33,740 nt of DNA, taken from a bacterium HR10 (GTDB lineage Bacteria; Acidobacteriota; Blastocatellia; HR10). The position numbers and the translations under genes are program-made. The notes beneath the pieces were generated by a model. The model was not told where the DNA came from, searched no databases, and saw only the letters and a list, made by a program, of their open reading frames with translations. Shown here one piece after another: positions 23,014 through 31,768 of the stretch. The stretch's first letter is position 1, and each line of letters opens with the position of its first letter. The stretch spans positions 1-33,740 of the forward strand of contig BEHM01000031.1 in assembly GCA_002923315.1 (NCBI GenBank), in the 5' to 3' direction.

Positions 23014-24353
23014 CCTCCGTCCTCCGCCATGAGATGGCGCCATTGCGCCCAAAACGTGCGTTGATTCGCCTCGCAATAGTCTCCCCAATACGCATCCCCA
23101 GGCCCAGGCCACTCCGCCTTGGGACGCGGTTGGCGATGGAGCCCCATCTCGTAGTTGAAGACGTGATACTTTCGAGCGAAGGCCCCGCGATTCGCTCGGG
23201 TGAGCGAAACCCAAATATCGGCGTCATCCTCTTCAAACGTGCCCGTCAACCCGAAAGTGCGCTCATAGTTCTTTCGCGAGGCCTCTTTGTACCACTCAGG
23301 CCCCTCCTTCTCGACGAGAAACCAGGAGAGGATCTCCATGCGATGGGGTCCTAAAGGGATCCACACCCGGAGGGTCAAGAAGGGAACGCGGGGCACGCCT
23401 TCCTCCGTGGTGATGGTCGTCGTATTGAGAAGCGAGAGATTTGGGAAAACGGTCCCATGAATCGTCGCCGTGCGCTCCAATACGCGACGTTGGACATCGG
23501 TGAGGGCGCGCTCAAGAAGAGGCCACAGTTCTTGGGGGAGCCCCAAATAAGGGGGAAGAGGGATGCGCTCAGGAGCCCCGACCATGGCGACTCCATGGCC
23601 ACGCCCGATGCTGATGTGCCATCCGAACCATCCAATGAGCGGATCGTTGGGCAGAACGCCCAACTCGATGGCATAGCGATGGGTCATGAACGTGTGAAGG
23701 CCATCGCCGATGAAATTATCCGCCCCCGTCTTCCAATTCGCCTCGATAATCCACCGGTGAGGAGCGCCAACGACCTCCACGCCACCCGCCGTTCGCCTGA
23801 GCAGCAGATCGAGATACCAGCGCATATCGCCGAGATATTCCTCCAGAGGAGGAGCCGAGGCATCCCACGTGGCGAAGATGAGCCCTCCATACGTTCCCAC
23901 CCGCGCCCGATGAAGCGTGAAGGCTTTCCGATCGAACCGCTGGTCGTAGGCCCATTCATGCGCGGGAGCGCTCGCCAGCTCCCCATCGAGATGGAATCGG
24001 TATCCGTGATAGGGACAGACGAATTCCCGCGTGTTCCCTCGCGAGGCTCGGCAAATCTCCGCCCCTCGGTGCGTGCAGCTGTTCAAGAGGACGTGAATCT
24101 GTCCCGCCCTATCGCGCACGACAATCACAGGATCCTCCCCCATCCGACGCGTCACATAATCTCCAGGATGAGGGATCTCCGACTCATGGGCGACGGCCAG
24201 CCAACACCGAAGAAAGATACGTTCGAGCTCGAGCTGGTAGATCTCGGGATCGGTGAAGACACGGGCCGCAATACGCCCCTCCTCCACCCGGACCAGCTCC
24301 TTCAGAGGAGTCCCGTCGGAGAGGCGAAGCCCGGAACGTGTTCGCGCGGCCAT
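23010..24353 (-). CDS. Rieske aromatic-ring-hydroxylating dioxygenase alpha subunit (second copy, NahAc/BphA-like)
   Basis: This 447-residue alpha subunit has the standard length for biphenyl and naphthalene dioxygenases. The Rieske ligands are C93-x-H95 (CTHRGAEI) and C113-x2-H116 (CPYHGYRF). The catalytic iron site is D217-x2-H220-x4-H225 (GDGLHTFMTH), with the carboxylate ligand in EEDDADIW (D376/D377). The Rieske domain ends near residue 150 and the catalytic domain follows. ATG 24353 is preceded by GGAGGT; GTG 24356 is possible. It lies 13 bases after the stop of a frameshifted receptor and its beta subunit follows. It would form a cis-dihydrodiol from an aromatic ring. The BphB-like dehydrogenase at 27344 would be the next enzyme. 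No Rieske ferredoxin or reductase is adjacent. Confidence 0.95.
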   Translation of the reverse strand: MAARTRSGLRLSDGTPLKELVRVEEGRIAARVFTDPEIYQLELERIFLRCWLAVAHESEIPHPGDYVTRRMGEDPVIVVRDRAGQIHVLLNSCTHRGAEICRASRGNTREFVCPYHGYRFHLDGELASAPAHEWAYDQRFDRKAFTLHRARVGTYGGLIFATWDASAPPLEEYLGDMRWYLDLLLRRTAGGVEVVGAPHRWIIEANWKTGADNFIGDGLHTFMTHRYAIELGVLPNDPLIGWFGWHISIGRGHGVAMVGAPERIPLPPYLGLPQELWPLLERALTDVQRRVLERTATIHGTVFPNLSLLNTTTITTEEGVPRVPFLTLRVWIPLGPHRMEILSWFLVEKEGPEWYKEASRKNYERTFGLTGTFEEDDADIWVSLTRANRGAFARKYHVFNYEMGLHRQPRPKAEWPGPGDAYWGDYCEANQRTFWAQWRHLMAEDGG

Positions 24354-24366
24354 CACACACCTCCGC

Positions 24367-27329
24367 TCAGAAGCTGATCCTCAAGGCGAACTGAACTTGC
24401 CGAGCAGGACCGGTGCCCGCCGGCCTCCCGAAGCTCGGCAGCGCCCCGGCCACACCGTCCTTGTAACGACGTGGGACCGGCCCCACGAAATCAGCGGCCC
24501 CATAGACCGTATCCACCTGCGTCACATTCGGACGATTGAAGAGGTTGAAGAATTCCAAGAGCGGTTCGATCCCAACCCGCTCCCCCCAGCGAATCTTTCG
24601 GGCCAATCGCAGGTCCACTTGTATGAAGCGATCGCCCTGATACGTGTTCCGCCCGGTGAGGCCGACGCGGTCGGTGCCGAATTCCAAATCACCATTGACA
24701 TCGAATCCGACGAAGAGGGTGGCGAAGCGTCCGCTCTCGAGCGTGGTGATCAGACTCACTGTGAACCCTCGCGTCAGTCCCCATCGCTTCGGCCCCTCGC
24801 CGATGAACGTCGCGGTGAACCGGTGCCCCACATGCTGGTTCGACAACCCCCAATCCCGACGGATGTGAAGGGGATCCTCAAAGACGTCGCGGAAGGTATA
24901 GCCGGTCGGTAGATCGAGCGTCTTCGAGAAGGTGTAGTGAACATTCACCCCCCACCCATCGCTCAGGCGCTTGTTGAGCGTGAGGACCCCCCCGTGATAT
25001 GTGGAATCGGTCCCCGGAAAAGCCATCTGGACGATCCCAAAGCGCGGATCATTCTGATACCGCGTCTTCCCGTTGGGCAGTCGCCCGACCGGCGTAGCAT
25101 TCAGTTGAATACCGGCATTGGGGACTTTCAATCCGCGGACCCCCAGATAGCCGACACTCGCGCTCAGCTCATCCGCAATCTGATACTCGATCTGCAGACT
25201 CCACTGCTCAGCATATGGGTTCGGGAAGTCGCGAACGATGTGACCGAAGGCGTTGATGGCGAGTGGGCCGGAAGGGAACTCTCCTCGAATGAAACGCGCG
25301 AAGGCCGAGCCAGATGTGAACGGCCCGGGAATGACGTTGAGCGTCACGCAAGGTGAGGCCGTCGGGCTGAAGGCGGCCGCGCGTCTGGGATCGAGCAGAG
25401 CGAGATTCTCCGGGCCACTGCCGGCGCAGGTCAGATGACCCACCAACCGAGACCAGAAGTGAGGAGCGACGAACAGGCCCACACCGGCACGCACCACGCC
25501 TCTGCCCTCCGCAAATCCATAGGAGATCCCCAACCTGGGCTGGAGGTTATTCTTATCGGTCTGAATGCCGAAGGCAGAGGGAATCCTCTCCAGGAAGTAC
25601 CGCACGCCGTAATTCACCGTCAGCCGCTGAGGGCGCCAGCGATCCTGGACGAAGAATTCGTATGTCTCATGAGTGAAGGCGGTGCGAGCAGCAGCCGCGA
25701 ATCGGTCATCAGGGAAAAGCCGGTCCAGGCTCCGTCGCGGCAGCGGCTGACCGAGCAGCGACCGCGGGAGGGCGAAAGCGAAGAAGAGCGGGACCGTTCG
25801 CCCGAAAGGAGGCAAGCCCAAGAAGCTCTCAGGCGTGAAGATCGCGAATCCGGCCATCGTTGTGGAGTAAAGGAGCTGGTCGCGAATATGATGGATGTCC
25901 GCGCCCACCTTGAATTCATGACGGCGCCAGAGCCGGGTCAGATCGGCGCTGAACTGGAATCGGTTCTCGCGATAGAAGTCAGCAGGGCTGATGTGCTTGC
26001 CAAAAGTCGCGACATTGACGATCTCAAGATTCGGCTCGAAACTGATCGGGATGTTGGTGAACGATTTCCGGGAGAACTGGACGAATCCCTGAAAGACCGT
26101 TCCCGAGCCGAGCACAGAAGTCAATCCGGCAATCGCCGACTGGCTCCGAACATCGTTCTGCCGAAAGGTAGAGGGAGCACCCAACCCACCGGGGACAGCG
26201 GGGAATTGGCATTGCGCTGATCGGCCAATGAATATCGCGCGAATACAGCATGCGCGGCAGTGAGCTGCAGGTCCACCCGCCCAAGGACATAATCGTGGTT
26301 CTTCGCCTGCAACTGGTTCAACCTCTCCTCGCTCAATCCCAAGGAGCGCTTGGTGCGATTGATGGCCGCGAGATTCTCGAGGATGAAGCTCGTGTACTGA
26401 GGAGATTCCCCGCGCCGCTGCCCTTCGTAATTTCCAAAATAGAACGCCCGATCCCGCACAAGAGCCCCCCCGGCCGAGGCTCCGAATTGATGCTGGCGCA
26501 ACACATCGAAGCCAGGAGCACTGAGGATATTACGGGCATCCAGAGCATCGTTGCGAAGATAGTAATAGACCGCCCCATGAAGATCATTGCTCCCACTGCG
26601 GGTGATGATGTTGACGATCCCCCCCATGACACGCCCATATTCCACCGAGTATGTGCTGTTGAGCACGCGGAACTCTTTCACAGCATCCTGCGAGGGCCCG
26701 ATGTGCTGAAGTCCATTGAAGAGCACCGTGTGGTCCCCCCCATCCAGGGTGATGAGATTCGTGTGCTGCTCGAAGAGTCCGCCGAAGGAGAGGCGCGGCA
26801 CGTCTTCGGCCAGAAGCGCCGTGGCTCCAAAGGAAAAGCCCCGACCGACGGCTGTGCTGGGGTTCAACAGGGCGAAGTCAATGAACTGTCGCCCGCTGAT
26901 AGGAAGCTCCCTGATGCGCGTCTCATCAATGACGGCGCTGACTTCGGTCTTAGCCGGATCCACCATGGCCACCCCCCCACTCCGCACCTCCACCTCTTCC
27001 CTGACCCGCTCGACCGTGAGGACGATATCCAACGTCCCCTTCTGCCCGACGGTCAACTCCACCCCCCGAATCACCGCGGGTTGGAAACCCATAGCCCCGG
27101 CTTCCACCTCATAGCGCCCGGGCGGCAACGGTCTCAGCGAATACCGGCCATCAAGATTGGTCGTCGTCTGCCACTGCTGATTGGTCGCCACATTCCGCGC
27201 TCTCACCACCGCCCCCGCGATCACCGCTCCCGCAGGATCGCGCACGAGGCCGCTCAGCTCGGCCTCGCGCACCTGCCCCCGGACGCTCCCCCCAACCAGC
27301 AGGAGAATGATCATCCATAGGGCTCGCAT
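24367..27329 (-). pseudogene. Oar-type TonB-dependent receptor interrupted by a one-base frameshift
   Basis: ATG 27329 (GGAGGT eight bases before) starts a signal peptide (MRALWMIILLLVGGSVRGQ), a carboxypeptidase-regulatory-like domain (SGLVRDPAGAVIAGAVV) and a plug domain with LPISGRQFIDFALLNPS. The frame stops at 26121 after about 402 residues. The barrel continues in another frame to 24367, ending RQVQFALRISF. Comparison with the receptor at 31769 places the break precisely: that gene reads STPGGIGGPSTF, and here the same residues (SPGGLGAPSTF) are recovered only if one base is restored in a run of four C (minus strand, 26194-26191). Total length then matches the about 987-residue intact copy. 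A homopolymer of this kind is also a common place for sequencing errors, so the gene may be intact in the organism. If real, the mutation is recent, because both halves are otherwise undecayed. Confidence 0.88.
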
Positions 27330-27343
27330 TTCGGAACCTCCGA

Positions 27344-28150
27344 TCACAACAAACCCGCCACTTTGGTCAACCCGCGCACGCCCAATCCCCCATCGGAGTG
27401 GAGGATTGTCCCGGTCACCGTGCGAGCGCGCTCATTGGATGCCAAATAGACATAAGCCCACGCGTGGTCCTCCGGTCGGCAAACGACCTGTAAGGGATTC
27501 GTCGTGCGGATCAACTCCTCCAGATTGGGGACGGAAGAGAGGGAGAGATTTTCTTGTTCGAGAGCCCGCAAGCCCCTCAAGTCGGTCGGCGTCCCCCCGG
27601 GCGCTACACCATTGACCCGAATCTTCGGCGCCAACTCATAGGCCAGCTGAAGGACGAGACCTCGCACGGCGAACTTGGACGCCGTGTACAACGGCCCCCC
27701 TCCAGCCGGATAGAACCCGGCATTCGAGATGGTGAAGATGATGTTCCCCTCGCTCTTGAGCAGCTCCGGCAGAGCGGCCTTGGCGCTCAGCAGATAACTC
27801 TTCACGTTGACGGCGAAGAGCTCATCGAAGCTCTCGCCGAGCTTCTCCTTGGGAAGATCGCGCAGCGAGGTGAAATAATCGAAGATCCCCACGCAACACA
27901 CGAGGATGTCCAAGCGGCCGAAGGCTCGAACGGTCTCAGAGACAGCCCGCTCATTATCTTCCAAGGAGGTGGCGTCCCCAAAAATGGGGAGGACTTCGGG
28001 ACCGAGGCGCTGAAGATCGCGCACCTTGTCAGCGCTCCGCTCCAGGACGCCGACACGAGCGCCCTCATGGCGGAAAGCTTCCACGACCCCCCGGCCGATC
28101 CCCGATCCCCCTCCAGTGACCAAAGCGACCTTATTCTCCAACCATCCCAT
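27344..28150 (-). CDS. cis-Dihydrodiol dehydrogenase (BphB/NahB/TodD-type SDR)
   Basis: This 268-residue SDR closely follows biphenyl-2,3-dihydrodiol dehydrogenase. The NAD site is TGGGSGIG (12-19). The catalytic residues S142, Y155 and K159 fall at the same positions as in BphB as I recall them, within NIIFTISNAGFYPAGGGPLY. The block LAYELAPKIRVNGVAPGGT and the C-terminal DGGLGVRG are also family hallmarks. It oxidises a cis-dihydrodiol to the catechol-type diol with NAD. Its natural partner is a Rieske dioxygenase, and the nearest is the pair at 22498-24353, separated only by the receptor gene. AAAGGAGGG precedes ATG 28150. This is the clearest link between the ring-hydroxylating genes and ring cleavage in the window. 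Confidence 0.93.
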   Translation of the reverse strand: MGWLENKVALVTGGGSGIGRGVVEAFRHEGARVGVLERSADKVRDLQRLGPEVLPIFGDATSLEDNERAVSETVRAFGRLDILVCCVGIFDYFTSLRDLPKEKLGESFDELFAVNVKSYLLSAKAALPELLKSEGNIIFTISNAGFYPAGGGPLYTASKFAVRGLVLQLAYELAPKIRVNGVAPGGTPTDLRGLRALEQENLSLSSVPNLEELIRTTNPLQVVCRPEDHAWAYVYLASNERARTVTGTILHSDGGLGVRGLTKVAGLL

Positions 28151-28190
28151 AAGATCCCTCCTTTCGTGGGCGGGGCTCCGTCAGCCCGCG

Positions 28191-28982
28191 TCAGAGGATG
28201 AAGCGTACGAGTCCACCATCGACTTGGATCGCAGCCCCCGTGATGTAGCTCGCCCGCGGAGAGGCGAGAAAGGCGACCACATCGGCGACTTCCTCAGGAC
28301 GCCCGTAGCGTCCCAAGGGGACGAGCTGCCCGATGGCCTTCACCACCTCTTCCGGCGTCCGATTCGAACGCCGCGCCTCCTCCTGAACCAACCGCTCACT
28401 CCGCTGCGTCCAAATGGGCCCGGGCAGGACGCTGGTCACAAGGATCCCCTCACAGGCCAGCTCATCCGCAAGACATTTCGCCAAAGCAATGGCCCCCGTC
28501 CTCAAGACATTCGACAAGAGGAGATTCTCCATGGGCTGCTTCACCGAGCGGGAGGACAGGAAGATGATGCGTCCATACCCGGTCCCCCTCATCAGAGGGA
28601 GAGCAGCGCGAATGAGCCGGATAGGCGCCAGCAGGATCTGCTCGTATCCGAGCTGCCAGTCCTGATCCGAGAGATCCGCAAACCGTCCCGCGCGAGGAGC
28701 CGGAACATTGATGACGAGAACGTGAAGGTGTCCCCACTGGGTGCGAACGGCCTCGAGGAAGCGGACGATATCGTCGGCACGAGTCAGATCCGCCACATGG
28801 GCGAAGACAGGACTCCCCGTCTGCCGGTGAATCTGCTCAGCCGTCTGCCGCAGACGCTGCTCATCCCGAGCGCAAATCGCCACACAAGCCCCCTCCCGCG
28901 CCAGAGCCTCGGCGACCGCTCGCCCGATCCCCTGACTGGCGGCTGTGACAACGGCGACCTTCTCACGCAGCTGCAGATCCAC
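28191..28982 (-). CDS. Divergent SDR oxidoreductase lacking the YxxxK active site (SDR 4)
   Basis: This 263-residue SDR-fold protein has the dinucleotide motif TAASQGIG (13-20) and a normal C-terminus (YITGAAIQVDGG). The NNAG motif reads INVPAP, and the catalytic YxxxK is replaced by S157-x3-R161 (LLLSNVLRTGAIALAK). A known SDR subgroup has an LSNxxR motif in this place and often carries SVKQP just before, as seen here (SSRSVKQPMEN), so the loss is probably subfamily-wide rather than a mutation. Catalysis is uncertain. The start is GTG 28982, which overlaps the end of the di-iron gene by 20 bases; a longer frame to 29135 would read through that gene. It precedes the BphB-like gene. Confidence 0.85.
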   Translation of the reverse strand: MDLQLREKVAVVTAASQGIGRAVAEALAREGACVAICARDEQRLRQTAEQIHRQTGSPVFAHVADLTRADDIVRFLEAVRTQWGHLHVLVINVPAPRAGRFADLSDQDWQLGYEQILLAPIRLIRAALPLMRGTGYGRIIFLSSRSVKQPMENLLLSNVLRTGAIALAKCLADELACEGILVTSVLPGPIWTQRSERLVQEEARRSNRTPEEVVKAIGQLVPLGRYGRPEEVADVVAFLASPRASYITGAAIQVDGGLVRFIL

Positions 28983-29724
28983 CGGATGTCCCCAAGAACT
29001 CCCCCGATTTATCGGCCAAGGTATAGGGCAAGATTCGCGCCGCGAGATCGAGCATTCGTCGCTGTCTCGCTTCTCCCTCAGCAGCCAACAGCTCAGCAGC
29101 CATTCGCCCCACCCCACGCACGTGAAAGACCTCATCGGGAACGATCTTCTCCAAGGCCTGCCGGAACTCCGGATGCACGCCGGGATGCTCCTTCAGCCGA
29201 GAGAACAGATGCAGCGGGAAGCGCTCGTCCACGAACTGACAACTGAAGATCTGCTCCCGCACATCCTCAGAGCATTCCGAATCGCAATAGGCGAACATCC
29301 GATACAAAGAGCCGGCCTTCTCCTGAGGCGATGTCTCCAACACCGGCTGCCCCCCCATGCGCACAGCCGCGGCATCATAGAGCTTGAAGTGACGCATCTC
29401 ATCCTCCATCTGCCGGACGACGACATGCTTCAGGTCGGGATACCGAGCACCGAGACGAATGACCTGCTGAGCGAAGGTATCAACAGACCGGATCTCCCCC
29501 CAGGCGTTGAAGTAACAGATGTTCAACTGCACTTGGAGATCCCCCACGGGCAGGGCTTCGAGAATGCGGCTCACGCCTTCGCTCATAATGGCGTCCAGCC
29601 GCTCCTCCAATCGCGCGAGGAAGCGATCCGCAGGGACACCAACGGGGAGATCATCGAAGATGCGTCGCAGCTCTCCCCGTTGAAGAGCAGCAAGGGCCTG
29701 ATCCCACCATGAAGCGCCTCTCAT
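28963..29724 (-). CDS. Ferritin-like di-iron protein, probable oxygenase or oxidase
   Basis: This 253-residue helical protein shows two ferritin-like half motifs: E77 (AWGEIRS) with E109-x2-H112 (EDEMRHFKLY), and E167 (FVDERF) with E198-x2-H201 (PDEVFHVRG). This arrangement is the carboxylate-bridged di-iron site of the R2/ferritin-like superfamily, which includes BoxB, PaaA, AurF and MiaE. The protein is too long for a simple ferritin and more likely activates O2 to oxidise a substrate. It is not clearly any of the named members. ATG 29724 overlaps the ferredoxin stop (ATGA) and follows GGAGGAG. The ferredoxin just upstream could supply its electrons. It is the second type of di-iron protein in the locus; the other, at 14993, has a different fold. 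Confidence 0.82.
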   Translation of the reverse strand: MRGASWWDQALAALQRGELRRIFDDLPVGVPADRFLARLEERLDAIMSEGVSRILEALPVGDLQVQLNICYFNAWGEIRSVDTFAQQVIRLGARYPDLKHVVVRQMEDEMRHFKLYDAAAVRMGGQPVLETSPQEKAGSLYRMFAYCDSECSEDVREQIFSCQFVDERFPLHLFSRLKEHPGVHPEFRQALEKIVPDEVFHVRGVGRMAAELLAAEGEARQRRMLDLAARILPYTLADKSGEFLGTSGGSAAA

Positions 29725-30014
29725 ACTCGCTCCTCCATGAGGATTCTTCGGAGAATAGGCGAAGAGACCCCCTGATGGGGTTGAAAGGGTTTCGGAAGAG
29801 GGACGAATTGGGAGACGGTGATGGCATTGACGTGACAATCCTGAACGCAGAGCTTACACCCGTGGCAATCCTGAGGATAGGCGATGATCGCCTTCCATCC
29901 GGTAGTCTCCCAAGCCTCCCCCACTTGAGCCATGCGGAGGACGTCAGCCGGGCAGCTCTCCACGCATACCCAGCATCCGTCGCAGAGATCGAAATCAATG
30001 CGTTCGATCGCCAT
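29721..30014 (-). CDS. Ferredoxin with two [4Fe-4S] clusters (AprB/bacterial ferredoxin-like)
   Basis: This 97-residue protein has two cluster motifs: C11-x2-C14-x2-C17-x3-C21 (CDGCWVCVESCP) and C50-x2-C53-x2-C56-x3-C60 (CHGCKLCVQDC). An insertion of about 20 residues separates the two halves, as in the AprB-like ferredoxins that partner adenylylsulfate-reductase-like flavoproteins. A proline-rich tail follows from about residue 70. ATG 30014 lies eight bases after the flavoprotein stop, with GAGGGGG before it, which supports a complex with that flavoprotein. It could carry electrons to the di-iron protein that follows, or to a Rieske oxygenase, since no dedicated Rieske ferredoxin is seen. 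Confidence 0.9.
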   Translation of the reverse strand: MAIERIDFDLCDGCWVCVESCPADVLRMAQVGEAWETTGWKAIIAYPQDCHGCKLCVQDCHVNAITVSQFVPLPKPFQPHQGVSSPILRRILMEERV

Positions 30015-30021
30015 AACCCCC

Positions 30022-31758
30022 TCAAGATCCTGGAATGGGGAATGGGCTGGGAATACGCTCCCTCCTCTCCGGACGAATAGGATACCGGTCGAAGGGAACC
30101 GAAGGGGTCGAAACCATGACCTCTCCGTCGGCCCCCTTCCGCAAGACGACCCAGCGCAACCACTGAACGTCGTCGCGATACGGGAAGTCCGCGCGGAAGT
30201 GCTCGCCTCGGCTCTCCTGCCGGACGTCATAGGCGAGACAGCATAACTCGACCATCTCCACGTAGCTTCGGGCCTCCAGAGCCTTGGTGAGCTCGTGAGG
30301 ATCGGGAGCGCTCACGCGCCGCAAGAGCTGTTCGCCAATGGCCCGGACGGCCCGCCGCGTCTGCTCGATTCGCTTCGCATCTTTGAGCAGAGCGAAGGAC
30401 GTCTCGCACGTGACCTCTCCCACGGCGGCCCACACGTCGGAAGGCCGAATGGGACCCCGCCGCGTGAGCGGAGCGAAGGTCTCGGCCAGAATGTCCCGAA
30501 GCTGAGCGGACACAGGCTTCGGCATGTGCCTGATCCGCTTCGCCCATCGGGCGGCGTCCTCCCCCGCTCGATAGCCCCCGACATTTGAGAACGTGGAATG
30601 GCCGCTTCCGGAATTCCCTGACATGATGACGGGTAAGCACGTGACGGTTCCGACGGCATAGAGACCAGGGACGGTCGTCCGCGACCACGTATCAACGCGC
30701 ACCCCCCCACTCGTCCCCATGCCGATGGCCATGAAGGGCGTCGTCTTGAGCGGCCGGGTTCGAATATCAATATCGAACTCCTTCAAAGCCAGGGCGAGGG
30801 TGGGAACAACCCGCAGCAGCATTTCAATGTCCTCCTCCGCACAATGGCGGAAGTCAACGTAGCAGGGTCCCCGACCCTCCATGTTCTCGGTGATGATCCC
30901 GCGCGCCACACGATAGAGGCTGGAGAGATTTCCCCACTCGGGATCGTACCGCCACATGAACTCCTCGCCCTGGGCGTTGATGAATCTAGCACCGATCCCC
31001 TGGATCTTCGCCTGCCCCGGCGTGGAGAATTTGTCCTCCCAGTAACTCCACGATGCATACTGGGTGAACTCCATGCCCGCCAGCTCGGCCCCCACGTGGA
31101 AGGCCATGCGATGCCCTTCGCCCGTGACCCCATCCACATAAGAGAAGTGAATCTTCGGATAAAGAGGCCCCGTGTTGAGGATCACGGCTTTCGCCCGAAT
31201 GACGAGTGGTTCCCCCGTGCGAATGTGGAAGCCCACCGCTCCGATGACCTCCCCACCGGTGGGATACCGACCATCGGAGGTCAGCAGATCGGTCATCATG
31301 ACCTTCTCCAGCAGCGTCACCCCCTGACGCCGAAGCTCGCGGCGCAAGATCTCCATGACGATCTTGCCATCCACATTGATCGTCTTGCCGACCTTATGCC
31401 CCCGGCTTGTCGTGTATTTGAGCCGTCCCTCGGCATCTCGCTCGTAGGGGACACCTAATTGGACCAACTCCTCGATGCGATCCGGCGCTTCGGTCAGAAG
31501 AACATCGAGCCACTCTTGATCGGCCAGATAGTTGGACGCCTCGACGAACTCCCGCATCCAGAGCAGCTTCTCATCGTCGGTCAGACGCCAAGGGGCGAAC
31601 TGACTGTGGACGAAGGTCATGGGGCCGGCTCGCCCGATCACGGCCTTCTCCGCCAGGAGGACGTCGCAGCCCTTCTCGAGGGCTCGTAAAGCGGCGCGGC
31701 AGCCACCAATTCCGCCCCCGATGACCAGAACATCGGTCTTCAACTCCGTCGGTTGCAT
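30022..31758 (-). CDS. FAD-binding oxidoreductase, AprA / fumarate-reductase flavoprotein family
   Basis: This 578-residue protein begins with an FAD-binding Rossmann motif, VLVIGGGIGGCRAALRA (residues 11-27). It also has the substrate-domain features of the succinate dehydrogenase/fumarate reductase/AprA superfamily: GHKVGKTINVDGK, AVILNTG, RPLKTTPFMAIGMGTSGGV and VGTVTCLP, followed by a helical C-terminal domain. The ferredoxin gene follows at once, reproducing the AprA-AprB order. No sulfate-reduction genes are present, so adenylylsulfate is not a likely substrate. Reduction or oxidation of a C=C bond, or electron transfer to the ferredoxin, are more plausible. ATG 31758 has GAAGGTG before it and overlaps nothing. 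No NAD-binding domain is visible. Substrate unassigned. Confidence 0.85.
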   Translation of the reverse strand: MQPTELKTDVLVIGGGIGGCRAALRALEKGCDVLLAEKAVIGRAGPMTFVHSQFAPWRLTDDEKLLWMREFVEASNYLADQEWLDVLLTEAPDRIEELVQLGVPYERDAEGRLKYTTSRGHKVGKTINVDGKIVMEILRRELRRQGVTLLEKVMMTDLLTSDGRYPTGGEVIGAVGFHIRTGEPLVIRAKAVILNTGPLYPKIHFSYVDGVTGEGHRMAFHVGAELAGMEFTQYASWSYWEDKFSTPGQAKIQGIGARFINAQGEEFMWRYDPEWGNLSSLYRVARGIITENMEGRGPCYVDFRHCAEEDIEMLLRVVPTLALALKEFDIDIRTRPLKTTPFMAIGMGTSGGVRVDTWSRTTVPGLYAVGTVTCLPVIMSGNSGSGHSTFSNVGGYRAGEDAARWAKRIRHMPKPVSAQLRDILAETFAPLTRRGPIRPSDVWAAVGEVTCETSFALLKDAKRIEQTRRAVRAIGEQLLRRVSAPDPHELTKALEARSYVEMVELCCLAYDVRQESRGEHFRADFPYRDDVQWLRWVVLRKGADGEVMVSTPSVPFDRYPIRPERRERIPSPFPIPGS

Positions 31759-31768
31759 GACTGCACCT

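Noticed and set aside
26121-26220. Programmed ribosomal frameshifting in the receptor gene
   Set aside because: There is no heptameric slippery sequence or downstream pseudoknot that I can see; a missing base in a short C run explains the break more simply.
30022-31758. True adenylylsulfate reductase alpha subunit
   Set aside because: The fold and partner ferredoxin fit, but no sulfur-metabolism genes are present and the context is aromatic degradation, so only family-level similarity is claimed.
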